Virus record (IMG/VR): IMGVR_UViG_3300023294_001163
Location: 1-23,799 of that record
Direction: 5' to 3' (one strand)
Length of the DNA stretch: 23,799 nt
Source of the DNA: a virus
The notes below the pieces were generated by a model. That model saw only the letters and a program-made list of their open reading frames with translations, ran no database searches and was not told the DNA's origin. The first letter of the stretch is position 1; each line of letters begins with the position of its first letter. A program made the translations under genes and the position numbers. Below, in pieces: positions 1 to 6,271 of the stretch.

Positions 1-447
1 ATGCCTATTAGTGAATTAGGTAATCCCGTAAGTGTAAAAACACTATACAAATATATTGAACGTAAACCTGTAGGAACTGAAATATTTACAGTGGTAAAAC
101 AACCTGTAAACAAAAAAACAGGTAGAAAAAGTGGAGCTCCGGCTTCAGTAAGAGCCGCGATTAAGTATAATGATTTACTTGGATATTGGAAGCTAGATAA
201 AGATTATAGCCAAATAGTACAAGGTGATAAAGTAAAATGGATATATTTAAAAAAAAATCCTTTTAATATAGAAGCACTAGCATATCTTGATTATGATTGT
301 CCTCCTAAAATCCAAGACTTCTTAGATAAGTTTGCTGACAAAGAAAAAGTATTTGACACTATTTTATTAAATAAGCTAGAAGGTTTCTATGAAGACTTAG
401 AATGGAAACTTACAACAAACCCATACGTTAATCAATTTTTTATATAA
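1..447 (+). CDS. 43: C-terminal part of a T4-like family B DNA polymerase (gp43), 5' side not in window or split
   Basis: The product resembles the extreme C-terminus (thumb end) of T4-type replicative DNA polymerase. Residues 47-58 (APASVRAAIKYN) match the family pattern of a proline, then HVRG-like and a LxYN element. Residues 74-89 (QGDKVKWIYLKKNPFN) match the conserved EGDKV...YL..NPFG block. The segment after it (LDKFADKEKVFDTILLNKLEG) fits the last helix before the clamp-binding tail. None of the polymerase or exonuclease catalytic motifs are present, so this piece alone cannot be an enzyme. The first codon of the window happens to be ATG. This is either an internal methionine at the window edge or the start of a separately encoded C-terminal piece, as in T4-type phages with split gp43. 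The stop codon directly abuts the sliding clamp ATG, a typical replisome arrangement. Confidence 0.7.
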   Translation: MPISELGNPVSVKTLYKYIERKPVGTEIFTVVKQPVNKKTGRKSGAPASVRAAIKYNDLLGYWKLDKDYSQIVQGDKVKWIYLKKNPFNIEALAYLDYDCPPKIQDFLDKFADKEKVFDTILLNKLEGFYEDLEWKLTTNPYVNQFFI

Positions 448-1167
448 ATGAAAAAAAGTTATATTATAGACAACATCCAAAAATACTTCCTAGGAGGTTT
501 AGTAGGAGAAGTAATTTGGACAATCCAAAACGGTAAAGTAGAAATAGATTTTACTACATCAACAAAAGATACAGTTGGTAATTTGATATTCGACTTAGCT
601 TTAGAGGATAATGAAATCGGGATTTATAATACAGATTCACTATTAAGGTTATTAAGTATTACAAATGAAGATGTCCAACTCGAATTATCTAAATCAAACA
701 CAGGGTTAGTAAATAAACTTAAAATTAGAGATAATAAATTCGATTTAGACTACAATCTAAGTGATATAAATGTTATCCAAGCTGTACCTAAAGTAGGTGA
801 GGTAGAATATGGTTTTTCATTCAATATTGATAACGAGTTTATAACTAATTTTTTAAAGGCACATAACGCCTTAGAAAAAACAGCAGCATTTACTATTAAT
901 ACATCTACCACAAAACAAGGAGAAAATATAGTTGAATTGTTGCTAGGTGAACGTACAACACACGCTAATAAAGTTAAATTCACCGAACCTGCTACATTTA
1001 CAGAACCAAGCGATATATTACCATTTTCAGCATTGGTATTTCGTGAAATACTAAGTGCTAATAGAGGTTCTGAAGGTACAATGTCTGTAAGTAATAAAGG
1101 ACTAGCAAAACTAGAATTTAAAACAGAAACGACTTTTGTAAAATACTTTTTAGTAAGGCTACAATAG
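448..1167 (+). CDS. 45: Sliding clamp (T4 gp45-like)
   Basis: At 239 residues the protein is close to T4 gp45 (228 residues). It has the alternating beta-strand and hydrophobic pattern of a two-domain PCNA-like clamp: about residues 1-115 for domain 1 and 116-239 for domain 2. Domain 2 includes the recognisable segments VEYGFSFNIDNEFITNFLKA and SDILPFSALVFREILSAN. The C-terminal strand (TTFVKYFLVRLQ) has the character of a gp45 end. Three copies would form a ring that tethers the polymerase to DNA; in T4 it also serves late transcription. The gene starts on the base after the polymerase stop, and the clamp-loader genes 44 and 62 lie about 3.5 kb downstream. This order (43-45-...-44-62) differs from T4 (43-regA-62-44-45). 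Identification is by overall resemblance and context rather than a short diagnostic motif. Confidence 0.75.
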   Translation: MKKSYIIDNIQKYFLGGLVGEVIWTIQNGKVEIDFTTSTKDTVGNLIFDLALEDNEIGIYNTDSLLRLLSITNEDVQLELSKSNTGLVNKLKIRDNKFDLDYNLSDINVIQAVPKVGEVEYGFSFNIDNEFITNFLKAHNALEKTAAFTINTSTTKQGENIVELLLGERTTHANKVKFTEPATFTEPSDILPFSALVFREILSANRGSEGTMSVSNKGLAKLEFKTETTFVKYFLVRLQ

Positions 1168-1186
1168 TATATATTTATAATAAACC

Positions 1187-1217
1187 TTGACTCTAGAGCG
1201 AGTTAGTTATATAATTG
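1187..1217 (+). promoter_or_regulatory. Putative Bacteroidota-type promoter for hsp20
   Basis: TTG at 1187-1189 is followed by exactly 20 bases and then TATAATTG at 1210-1217, one mismatch from the Bacteroidota -7 consensus TAnnTTTG. The same spacing is seen before 1770 and 4269. The site also reads as a sigma-70-type promoter (TTGACT, 17 bases, TATAAT). The expected transcript start near 1223 gives a leader of about 50 bases before the hsp20 ATG at 1273. Confidence 0.55.
1192..1202 (+). repeat. Left arm of an 11-bp inverted repeat flanking hsp20
   Basis: TCTAGAGCGAG here is the exact reverse complement of CTCGCTCTAGA at 1693-1703, on the other side of hsp20. The left arm lies inside the promoter spacer just after the -33 TTG. 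The right arm lies just before the -33 TTG of the next promoter. Confidence 0.6.
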
Positions 1218-1272
1218 TTATATTAAATTAATTTTAACCGAGTAGCTTAGGCACTCAAAAACGTAAATCATT

Positions 1273-1686
1273 ATGAGTACACTACTTTATGAACGTAATC
1301 CGTTCGACATTTTAATCAGGAATTTCTTCCAAGATGCTAGTAAATATTCACCACTAGCCGAATCAAAAGTACCCCACCCCGCAGACATTTATACAACAGA
1401 AACACATCTCGTGTTTGATATTGCTTGTACTGGTCTTGCCAAAGAGGAACTAGATATCCAAATAAAGGATAACACACTTCAAATTACATACGATAAACCC
1501 CAAATTGAAGAAAAGGACGTAGATTATATCCATAGAGGTATAGCAAAACGTTCATTTAATTTAGGTTGGAAGATTGACAGCAAGTTCGATTTAAAAAAGG
1601 CTGAAGCCGAATTTAATTATGGAATGTTGAAAATCACTATTCCATTTGCCAAAACAGTCTTATCAAAAACACTGCAAATTAAGTAA
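1273..1686 (+). CDS. Small heat-shock protein, Hsp20/alpha-crystallin family
   Basis: The protein has 137 residues, the usual size for this family. A short variable N-terminal arm is followed by an alpha-crystallin domain from about residue 32 to 128. The signature end of the domain is visible as AEFNYGMLKITIP (A-x-x-x-x-G-x-L), and the tail KTLQIK supplies the I-x-I/V-like motif used in oligomer assembly. The product should act as an ATP-independent holdase that keeps unfolding proteins soluble for GroEL. It sits between the sliding clamp and the groES/groEL pair, with its own promoter at 1187-1217 and an 11-bp inverted repeat on either side, which suggests separate control. Small heat-shock proteins are known from T4-like cyanophages, so presence in a phage is uncommon but not new. 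Confidence 0.9.
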   Translation: MSTLLYERNPFDILIRNFFQDASKYSPLAESKVPHPADIYTTETHLVFDIACTGLAKEELDIQIKDNTLQITYDKPQIEEKDVDYIHRGIAKRSFNLGWKIDSKFDLKKAEAEFNYGMLKITIPFAKTVLSKTLQIK

Positions 1687-1692
1687 AAATCT

Positions 1693-1703
1693 CTCGCTCT
1701 AGA
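1693..1703 (+). repeat. Right arm of the 11-bp inverted repeat flanking hsp20
   Basis: CTCGCTCTAGA is the exact reverse complement of bases 1192-1202. It ends one base before the TTGG that begins the promoter of the 1770 gene. It may be a binding site shared by two promoters, or the two arms may pair in a transcript covering hsp20. Confidence 0.6.
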
Positions 1704-1704
1704 C

Positions 1705-1735
1705 TTGGTTTATCGCACTAATGTTCGTATATTTA
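1705..1735 (+). promoter_or_regulatory. Putative Bacteroidota-type promoter for the groES/groEL transcript
   Basis: TTG at 1705-1707, a 20-base spacer and TATATTTA at 1728-1735 (compare TAnnTTTG) lie 34 bases before the ATG at 1770. The flanking string CGTATATTTA recurs at 4236-4245 and, with one base of difference upstream, at 8350-8359. That recurrence argues for a real promoter class. Confidence 0.65.
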
Positions 1736-1769
1736 CGACATAGTAATAATCACAAACAAACAATCAGTT

Positions 1770-2051
1770 ATGGCAAATCCAAATTTCAAAGGCAGACCAA
1801 AAGGGTCTGGAAAAAGTACATTTATTGAAGATCCATTATTAGGGAACTTTAAAATCGTTGTAGATGAATACAGCTATAATGTAGTAGATATTATAAAAGA
1901 TAAAACCATTGGTTTTTATACAAATTTAGGAACAGCAGTTTTAGCTGTAGCAAAAAACTTGTCTAACAAAGATGGAGTATTTACCTTAAAGGAATATGCT
2001 AATAACTTTGAAACAATCCACACTAATTTAAAAGAAGCAATTTTAAGATGA
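1770..2051 (+). CDS. Unknown 93-residue phage protein upstream of groES
   Basis: I do not recognise this protein with confidence. It begins with a basic, glycine-rich stretch (NFKGRPKGSGK, residues 4-14), like a short nucleic-acid or anionic-surface contact tail. A compact mixed segment follows (residues 20-60, FKIVVDEYSYNVVDIIKDKTIGFYTNL), then an amphipathic helix-rich C-terminus. The middle part vaguely resembles small phage proteins of unknown function that read 'x-V-D-x-Y-x-Y ... GYY/FYxxL'. It is the first gene after the promoter at 1705-1735, and its TGA overlaps the groES ATG (ATGA at 2048-2051). It is therefore co-translated with the chaperonin genes and may work with them. Confidence 0.7.
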   Translation: MANPNFKGRPKGSGKSTFIEDPLLGNFKIVVDEYSYNVVDIIKDKTIGFYTNLGTAVLAVAKNLSNKDGVFTLKEYANNFETIHTNLKEAILR

Positions 2052-2341
2052 ACAAATTAAAACCAGTACACGGACACGTAGTCCTAAAGCCAATCGAAGA
2101 AGAAGAATTGATGGCTGGAAACATTGTAATCCCAGATATGGGTAAAGAAAAACCAGAAATGGCTGAAGTTATAGCAATTTCACCAATTTTTAATTTTAAT
2201 ACAGACAAAGAAGTCCCATTGTTTATTAAAGTAGGAGATAAAGTCTTAATTCCTAAAATGGGGGCACAAACAGTTACTGTAGAGGGGGAAGATTATTATA
2301 TTACACAACAAAATTCAATTATAGCAATTTTAGAAGATTAA
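2048..2341 (+). CDS. groS: Co-chaperonin GroES (10-kDa chaperonin)
   Basis: The 97-residue length matches cellular GroES. The N-terminus KPVHGHVVLKPIEEEE is the usual first strand (x-P-L-x-D-R-V-L/V-V-K-P), and the mobile-loop region reads MAGNIVIPDMGKEKPEM. The C-terminal half has the typical VKVGDKVLIPKMGAQTVTVEGEDYYI element and ends with hydrophobic IIAIL. It would form the heptameric lid of GroEL. The mobile-loop tripeptide is NIV rather than the usual G-I-V/I-I, a small change at the GroEL contact. The gene overlaps the upstream ORF by ATGA and is followed after four bases by groEL. It is closer to bacterial GroES than to T4 gp31, so a host origin is likely. Confidence 0.93.
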   Translation: MNKLKPVHGHVVLKPIEEEELMAGNIVIPDMGKEKPEMAEVIAISPIFNFNTDKEVPLFIKVGDKVLIPKMGAQTVTVEGEDYYITQQNSIIAILED

Positions 2342-2345
2342 ATTT

Positions 2346-4007
2346 ATGAACCGAGACGAACAAACAATTACATTATTTGGTGCTGAACTAAAAGATAAAC
2401 TTTTAGAAGGTGTCAAACAACTAAATCAGAGTGTATCTTCAACATTGGGACCAGCTGGTAGAACAGTTTTAATTAAAAGGTTACATAACAAAACAATTAT
2501 CACTAAAGATGGTGTTACTGTAGCTAAAAACTTTAAAGAATTAGAAGATCAATTTTCTACCTTAGGAGTTGAATTAGTTAAAAAAGTATCTATCAAATCA
2601 GGAAACGAAGTTGGGGATGGAACAACTACAAGTTGTGTTTTAGCATATGCCATCCTAGAAGAGGGTATGAAAAATATCAAAGTAGGTTCTAATCCTGTAG
2701 AAATTAAAAAAGGAATAGATGAAGCTGTAGCTACTGTTGTAAAACAACTAGAAGAAATGGCTATTGAGATTACAGACGATGCTCAAATTAGGGAGGTAGC
2801 AACCATTTCTGCTAACAATGACGAAGAAGTAGGTAATTTAATTGTTACTGCTTTAGATAAAGTAGGTAGAGAAGGAATTGTTACTATTGAGGAATCTAAA
2901 ACAGGAGAAACATATCTTGAAACTGTAGAAGGTATGGAATTTACTAGGGGTTATGTTTCACCTTATTTTGTTACTGACAATGGTACAATGACAGCTCTTA
3001 TGACTGATCCTTATATCATGATTTTTGACGGGGTATTACAGAAATCTCAAGATATTGTAAATGCTTTACAAGTAGCCAATACTGATAACAGACCGTTAGT
3101 TATAGTTGCTAACGAGATTGGTGGAGAAGCTTTAGCAACCCTTATTGTAAATAAAATGAGAGGTATTGTTAATGTTGTAGGAGTCAAATCTCCAGATTTT
3201 GGTGAAAGAAGAACAATGGCATTAGAAGATTTAGCTACAATTACAGGTGGACAAGTAATTTCTAGAGATAAAGGACATAAAATTGATAAACTTCAACCAG
3301 TTCAACTTAAAGAATTATTTGGTTCAGCTCGTAGTGTAAATGTTGAAAAAGCTAAAACCACTATTATTGATGGTAAAGGAAGTGAAGAAGATATTGAAAA
3401 AAGAGCAGAAGAAGTAAAAACACTTCTAGAAAATGCTACTTCAGCATTTGAAAAGGAAAAACTACAAGAGCGTTTAGGTAAAATTGTAGGAGGGGTAGCT
3501 ATTATTAACGTAGGTGGTAATAGTGAAATTGAAATGAAGGAGAAAAAAGACAGAGTAGAAGATGCTTTATTTGCCTCATTAGCAGCCCTAGACGAAGGAA
3601 TTATAATTGGTGGTGGAACTGCCTTATTGTATGCTTCAGAAAAAATCTCAAGAGCTGGAACTGATGATAGAGCAGTTGGCAGAAGAATTGTCCGTAAAGC
3701 AATCCAAGAACCATTCCTAAAAATTCTTACAAATGCGGGTCATGATATTAACGATGCTCGTTACGCTGGTTCTAAATTAGTAGATTCTAACAAAGATGTA
3801 TGGTTAGGTTTAGATTATAAAGATCTGTCCACTATTAACTTCAAAGAAGCAGGAATTATAGATCCTAAAAAAGTAACTAGAATAGCATTACAAAATGCAT
3901 CTTCAGTAGCAGGAACTATATTAACAACAGATGCTGCTGTAGTAGAAAAAGGAAGAAATGAGGATGCCCCACCTCAACAACAATGGGACCCAAATGGAAT
4001 GATGTAA
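2346..4007 (+). CDS. groL: Chaperonin GroEL (60-kDa chaperonin)
   Basis: The protein is full length at 553 residues (cellular GroEL is about 545). ATP-site elements are intact: LGPAGRT at 34-40, KDGVT with Asp55, GDGTTT with Asp91, the DRVEDAL block that carries the hydrolysis aspartate, and [15 protein letters not shown]. The apical domain is continuous. The protein should therefore be an active ATP-driven folding chamber working with the adjacent GroES. The C-terminal tail reads [10 protein letters not shown] instead of the repeated GGM of many bacterial GroELs, so the cavity tail differs. Complete groES-groEL pairs are rare in phages, where a GroES-like or GroEL-like protein alone is more often seen. 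Here it lies in the middle of the replisome genes. Confidence 0.96.
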   Translation: MNRDEQTITLFGAELKDKLLEGVKQLNQSVSSTLGPAGRTVLIKRLHNKTIITKDGVTVAKNFKELEDQFSTLGVELVKKVSIKSGNEVGDGTTTSCVLAYAILEEGMKNIKVGSNPVEIKKGIDEAVATVVKQLEEMAIEITDDAQIREVATISANNDEEVGNLIVTALDKVGREGIVTIEESKTGETYLETVEGMEFTRGYVSPYFVTDNGTMTALMTDPYIMIFDGVLQKSQDIVNALQVANTDNRPLVIVANEIGGEALATLIVNKMRGIVNVVGVKSPDFGERRTMALEDLATITGGQVISRDKGHKIDKLQPVQLKELFGSARSVNVEKAKTTIIDGKGSEEDIEKRAEEVKTLLENATSAFEKEKLQERLGKIVGGVAIINVGGNSEIEMKEKKDRVEDALFASLAALDEGIIIGGGTALLYASEKISRAGTDDRAVGRRIVRKAIQEPFLKILTNAGHDINDARYAGSKLVDSNKDVWLGLDYKDLSTINFKEAGIIDPKKVTRIALQNASSVAGTILTTDAAVVEKGRNEDAPPQQQWDPNGMM

Positions 4008-4029
4008 ATTAAATTTAAATTAAACAAAA

Positions 4030-4197
4030 ATGAGTAAACAAGAAGTTTTCGAACAAATCGATGGTCTTTATGAGACTTTCAAGACCGAGAATGCTGGAAC
4101 AACAAAAGCATCTCAACAACGTGCTAGAAAAGCAATTGGAGGAATTAAGAAACTCGTAACAGAGTATCGTAAGGCTTCCGTTGCAGAAAGCAAGTAA
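4030..4197 (+). CDS. Histone H1-like (Hc1-type) small basic protein
   Basis: This 55-residue ORF fills the gap after groEL. It reads as helix-forming, with a lysine/arginine-rich second half: KASQQRARKAIGGIKKL at about residues 27-43, then VTEYRKASVAESK. The layout of an acidic first helix, a 'KA..RARKA...I.KL' middle and an 'E(F/Y)RK.S...SK' end resembles the short H1-like/Hc1 proteins common in Bacteroidota, which bind DNA nonspecifically. It starts 22 bases after the groEL stop and ends six bases before the terminator hairpin, so it should be the last gene of the groES/groEL transcript. It may compact phage or host DNA. The family assignment is from memory of the pattern; the ORF itself is well supported by context. 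Confidence 0.7.
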   Translation: MSKQEVFEQIDGLYETFKTENAGTTKASQQRARKAIGGIKKLVTEYRKASVAESK

Positions 4198-4202
4198 TTT
4201 AT

Positions 4203-4226
4203 TGGGGGGGCTATTTGGTTCCCCCA
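4203..4226 (+). terminator. Probable intrinsic terminator after the chaperonin unit
   Basis: TGGGGG pairs with CCCCCA (4203-4208 with 4221-4226), leaving a 12-base loop, or a shifted G-run pairing with a 10-base loop. A T-rich stretch TTATTATTT follows. It is the only obvious G/C-rich hairpin between transcription units here. The loop contains the TTTG that is the -33 element of the next promoter. Confidence 0.65.
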
Positions 4227-4245
4227 TTATTATTTCGTATATTTA
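4215..4245 (+). promoter_or_regulatory. Putative Bacteroidota-type promoter for the clamp-loader operon
   Basis: TTTG at 4214-4217 (TTG at 4215-4217), a 20-base spacer and TATATTTA at 4238-4245 precede the ATG at 4269 by 23 bases. Spacer length and -7 sequence match the promoter at 1705-1735. Confidence 0.65.
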
Positions 4246-4268
4246 GGGGTTATTAAAAATTAAAGGTT

Positions 4269-4712
4269 ATGGAATATACTTATGGAAATGGAGATTTAAA
4301 AAAATGGTCATTAAATAATATTAGTTTATTATTAGGAGATCCTAAATTTCAAGCACTTATAGTAGAAAAAAAAGTAGCTGCTGATGCTGGTTCGCAATTT
4401 GTAGATAAAAATGGCCATGATGAAGTACACCACACTAAAGGTAGAATAGAAACTAAATATACTAACTACATAAAACCCTCAGGAGAGTTAAGAGTTAATA
4501 AAGCAGGAGAAAACAAAAAGAATGGTTTTGATTTTATTCGTATTATAGACGGCATTAATGAACGAATATTTGAAATACCTCATAATATATGGTTTACAGT
4601 AGCTAAACTAACTAGCAACGGAGAATTTTTATGGAGTAATACATATAATAAAGAAGACAAATTACAAAGAAGTAATACCCAACTATTATTAGATTACGAA
4701 GTTACTAAATAA
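4269..4712 (+). CDS. Unknown 147-residue protein, possible PD-(D/E)XK-type nuclease
   Basis: The function is not recognised with confidence. Charged residues are arranged in a way that could be a restriction-type nuclease core: DKNGHDEVHH (about residues 46-55) followed by GRIETKYTNYI (about 58-68), where E-T-K would be the (D/E)XK lysine motif. A strand-like segment GFDFIRIIDGINERIFEIP and IWFTVAKL come later. The catalytic reading is inference only; a DNA-binding or structural role is equally possible. It is the first gene after the 4215-4245 promoter and is followed two bases later by gp44, so it is expressed with the clamp loader. Confidence 0.6.
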   Translation: MEYTYGNGDLKKWSLNNISLLLGDPKFQALIVEKKVAADAGSQFVDKNGHDEVHHTKGRIETKYTNYIKPSGELRVNKAGENKKNGFDFIRIIDGINERIFEIPHNIWFTVAKLTSNGEFLWSNTYNKEDKLQRSNTQLLLDYEVTK

Positions 4713-4714
4713 CA

Positions 4715-5635
4715 ATGATAAAAGAACATACATTATATACAGAAAAATTCCGTCCAACTAATCCCGCAGATTATATTGGGAATAATAGTTTTAAACAAGA
4801 CTTAAATCAGTGGATTGAAAAACAAGATATACCTCACCTATTACTACATGGTGCAGCAGGTACAGGTAAAACTACTGCTGCTAAATTAATTACAAGTAAT
4901 ATAGATTGCGATTTCTTATATACCAATTGTTCAGATGAAAATGGTATAGAAACAATTAGAGATAAAGTAAAATTATTCGCATCGTCCGCAACATTCCACG
5001 CCTTAAAAGTGGTTATAATGGATGAAGCCGATTTTCTAACGATCAACGCACAAGCCGCATTACGTAACGTAATTGAAACTTTTTCCAAAACAACACGTTT
5101 TATCTTTACTTGTAATTATGTTGAACGTATAATTGACCCCATACAATCAAGAACATCAGTATATGAAATAACTCCCCCATCAAAGAGCGAGGTTGCTAAA
5201 AGATGTGTTAGTATATTACGTGAAGAGCAAGTTGATCACTCTAAAGAAGATTTAGTAGAGATTATCAACAAAACATACCCTGATATTAGGAAAACATTAA
5301 ATCTATTACAATCTTGTATTGTATGGGAACCAGATGTTAAATTTCTCAAATTAAAGGATAATATTGTAAATCAAAAACAATACACAGATAAAATCATTGA
5401 ATTGATTTCATCTAACGATGAAAATACCTTTAACAAAATCCGCCAAATTATAGCGGACGCAGGTATCAAAGAATACAACGAATTATATAGAGCCCTATTT
5501 AACAATTTAGACACATTTCATAACCCAGTGTTAGGCACTATTATTATAGCCGAATCACAATATCAATCTGTAATGGCTCCAGATCGTGAAATAACATTTA
5601 TGGCATGCGTCGCTAATCTTTTAAAACCATTCTAA
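4715..5635 (+). CDS. 44: Clamp-loader large subunit, AAA+ ATPase (T4 gp44-like)
   Basis: The 306-residue protein (T4 gp44 has 319) is an AAA+ ATPase of the RFC/gp44 type. Walker A is GAAGTGKT at residues 46-53, Walker B is VVIMDEAD at 99-106, and the SRC-type arginine finger region reads IQSRTS with Arg146. The N-terminal YTEKFRPTNPADYIG is the usual clamp-loader opening (E-K-Y/F-R-P). With gp62 it would open and load the gp45 ring on primer-template DNA. The lid (residues about 165-205) and a collar domain follow. The stop overlaps the next start (TAATG at 5633-5637). Confidence 0.93.
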   Translation: MIKEHTLYTEKFRPTNPADYIGNNSFKQDLNQWIEKQDIPHLLLHGAAGTGKTTAAKLITSNIDCDFLYTNCSDENGIETIRDKVKLFASSATFHALKVVIMDEADFLTINAQAALRNVIETFSKTTRFIFTCNYVERIIDPIQSRTSVYEITPPSKSEVAKRCVSILREEQVDHSKEDLVEIINKTYPDIRKTLNLLQSCIVWEPDVKFLKLKDNIVNQKQYTDKIIELISSNDENTFNKIRQIIADAGIKEYNELYRALFNNLDTFHNPVLGTIIIAESQYQSVMAPDREITFMACVANLLKPF

Positions 5636-5859
5636 TGGAACAACCACAAATGAACTTAGATTTAACTAAGACAACAGCATTAAACACTCCAAGCGGGGGT
5701 AAAATTTGGCAACAAGGTGTAATTCTAAGATCTGCCTCTAAATTTCTTACAGGAACAAGCGAGGATGCTTTGATTCCAATCCCTGTATTTTTTGATCCTG
5801 AAACAAAAGAAATTTTTGAAGGTACATTACCTAAAGAATTAAAAGAAGAATATATATAA
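5635..5859 (+). CDS. Unknown 74-residue protein between gp44 and gp62
   Basis: The gene is linked to both neighbours by TAATG stop-start overlaps, which supports it as a real translated gene. The protein starts with an extended polar segment (residues 1-25), then has a strand-rich core IWQQGVILRSASKF and IPIPVFFDPETKEIFEG, ending in an acidic helix (LPKELKEEYI). T4 has no gene between 44 and 62, so this is an added component in the clamp-loader operon. It may bind the clamp loader or be a small regulator. No motif fixes a function. Confidence 0.75.
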   Translation: MEQPQMNLDLTKTTALNTPSGGKIWQQGVILRSASKFLTGTSEDALIPIPVFFDPETKEIFEGTLPKELKEEYI

Positions 5860-6269
5860 TGACATTATTCCAATGGCTCGACCAAATCAGTTATGAAAAG
5901 AAACCATGGGCCTCATTCTCAGGTGACGATCATGGTTCCTTTAACCCCTTTATGCTAAATCGTTTTATTAGTATGAGGTCGGAGAACATTGAAGTAGTTA
6001 ATTTAATTCAAAAGTATCCTAATTTACCAAAGGAACACTTATATAATTTTTATTGTCATGTTATCCCTAAAAAGAAAACATTCTTTAAATATATAAAATC
6101 TAAAACAAAAGATTACAACCCCAAACTTATAAAGCTTATAGCAAGCTGGTTTGCGGTTAGTGAAAGAGAAACAATTGAATTTTACCCACTTTTAGGTAAA
6201 GACGAAGCAAAAACTATCCTATCTTTAATAGGAATAAGTGATAAAGAAATTAAAAAACTTTTAAAATGA
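5859..6269 (+). CDS. 62: Clamp-loader small subunit (T4 gp62-like)
   Basis: The 136-residue protein is shorter than T4 gp62 (187 residues) but sits where gp62 is expected, in an operon with gp44. Features fitting gp62 are the N-terminal LFQWLDQISYEKKPW, the NPFMLNRFISM block (about residues 29-39), the YCHVIPKKKTFFKYIK segment and the helical C-terminus EAKTILSLIGISDKEIKKLL. It has no ATPase motifs, as expected for the nonenzymatic subunit that completes the gp44 ring. Its stop overlaps the next ATG (ATGA at 6266-6269). The last six codons and the stop are copied downstream at 6840-6860. Confidence 0.85.
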   Translation: MTLFQWLDQISYEKKPWASFSGDDHGSFNPFMLNRFISMRSENIEVVNLIQKYPNLPKEHLYNFYCHVIPKKKTFFKYIKSKTKDYNPKLIKLIASWFAVSERETIEFYPLLGKDEAKTILSLIGISDKEIKKLLK

Positions 6270-6271
6270 AA
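6247..6271 (+). repeat. Left copy of a 25-bp direct repeat (end of gp62)
   Basis: These 25 bases are identical to 6838-6862. This copy holds the last codons of gp62 (IKKLLK and TGA) and the ATGAAA that begins the oxygenase gene. The two copies are 591 bases apart and bracket the oxygenase gene. Confidence 0.9.

Noticed and set aside
1170-1177. TATATTTA just after the clamp gene as an extra hsp20 promoter
   Set aside because: The position 20 bases upstream has TTT, not TTG, and the better site at 1187-1217 lies closer to hsp20.
1239-1265. GAGT...ACTC element in the hsp20 leader as an RNA thermometer
   Set aside because: Only four base pairs form and no start-site sequestration is evident.
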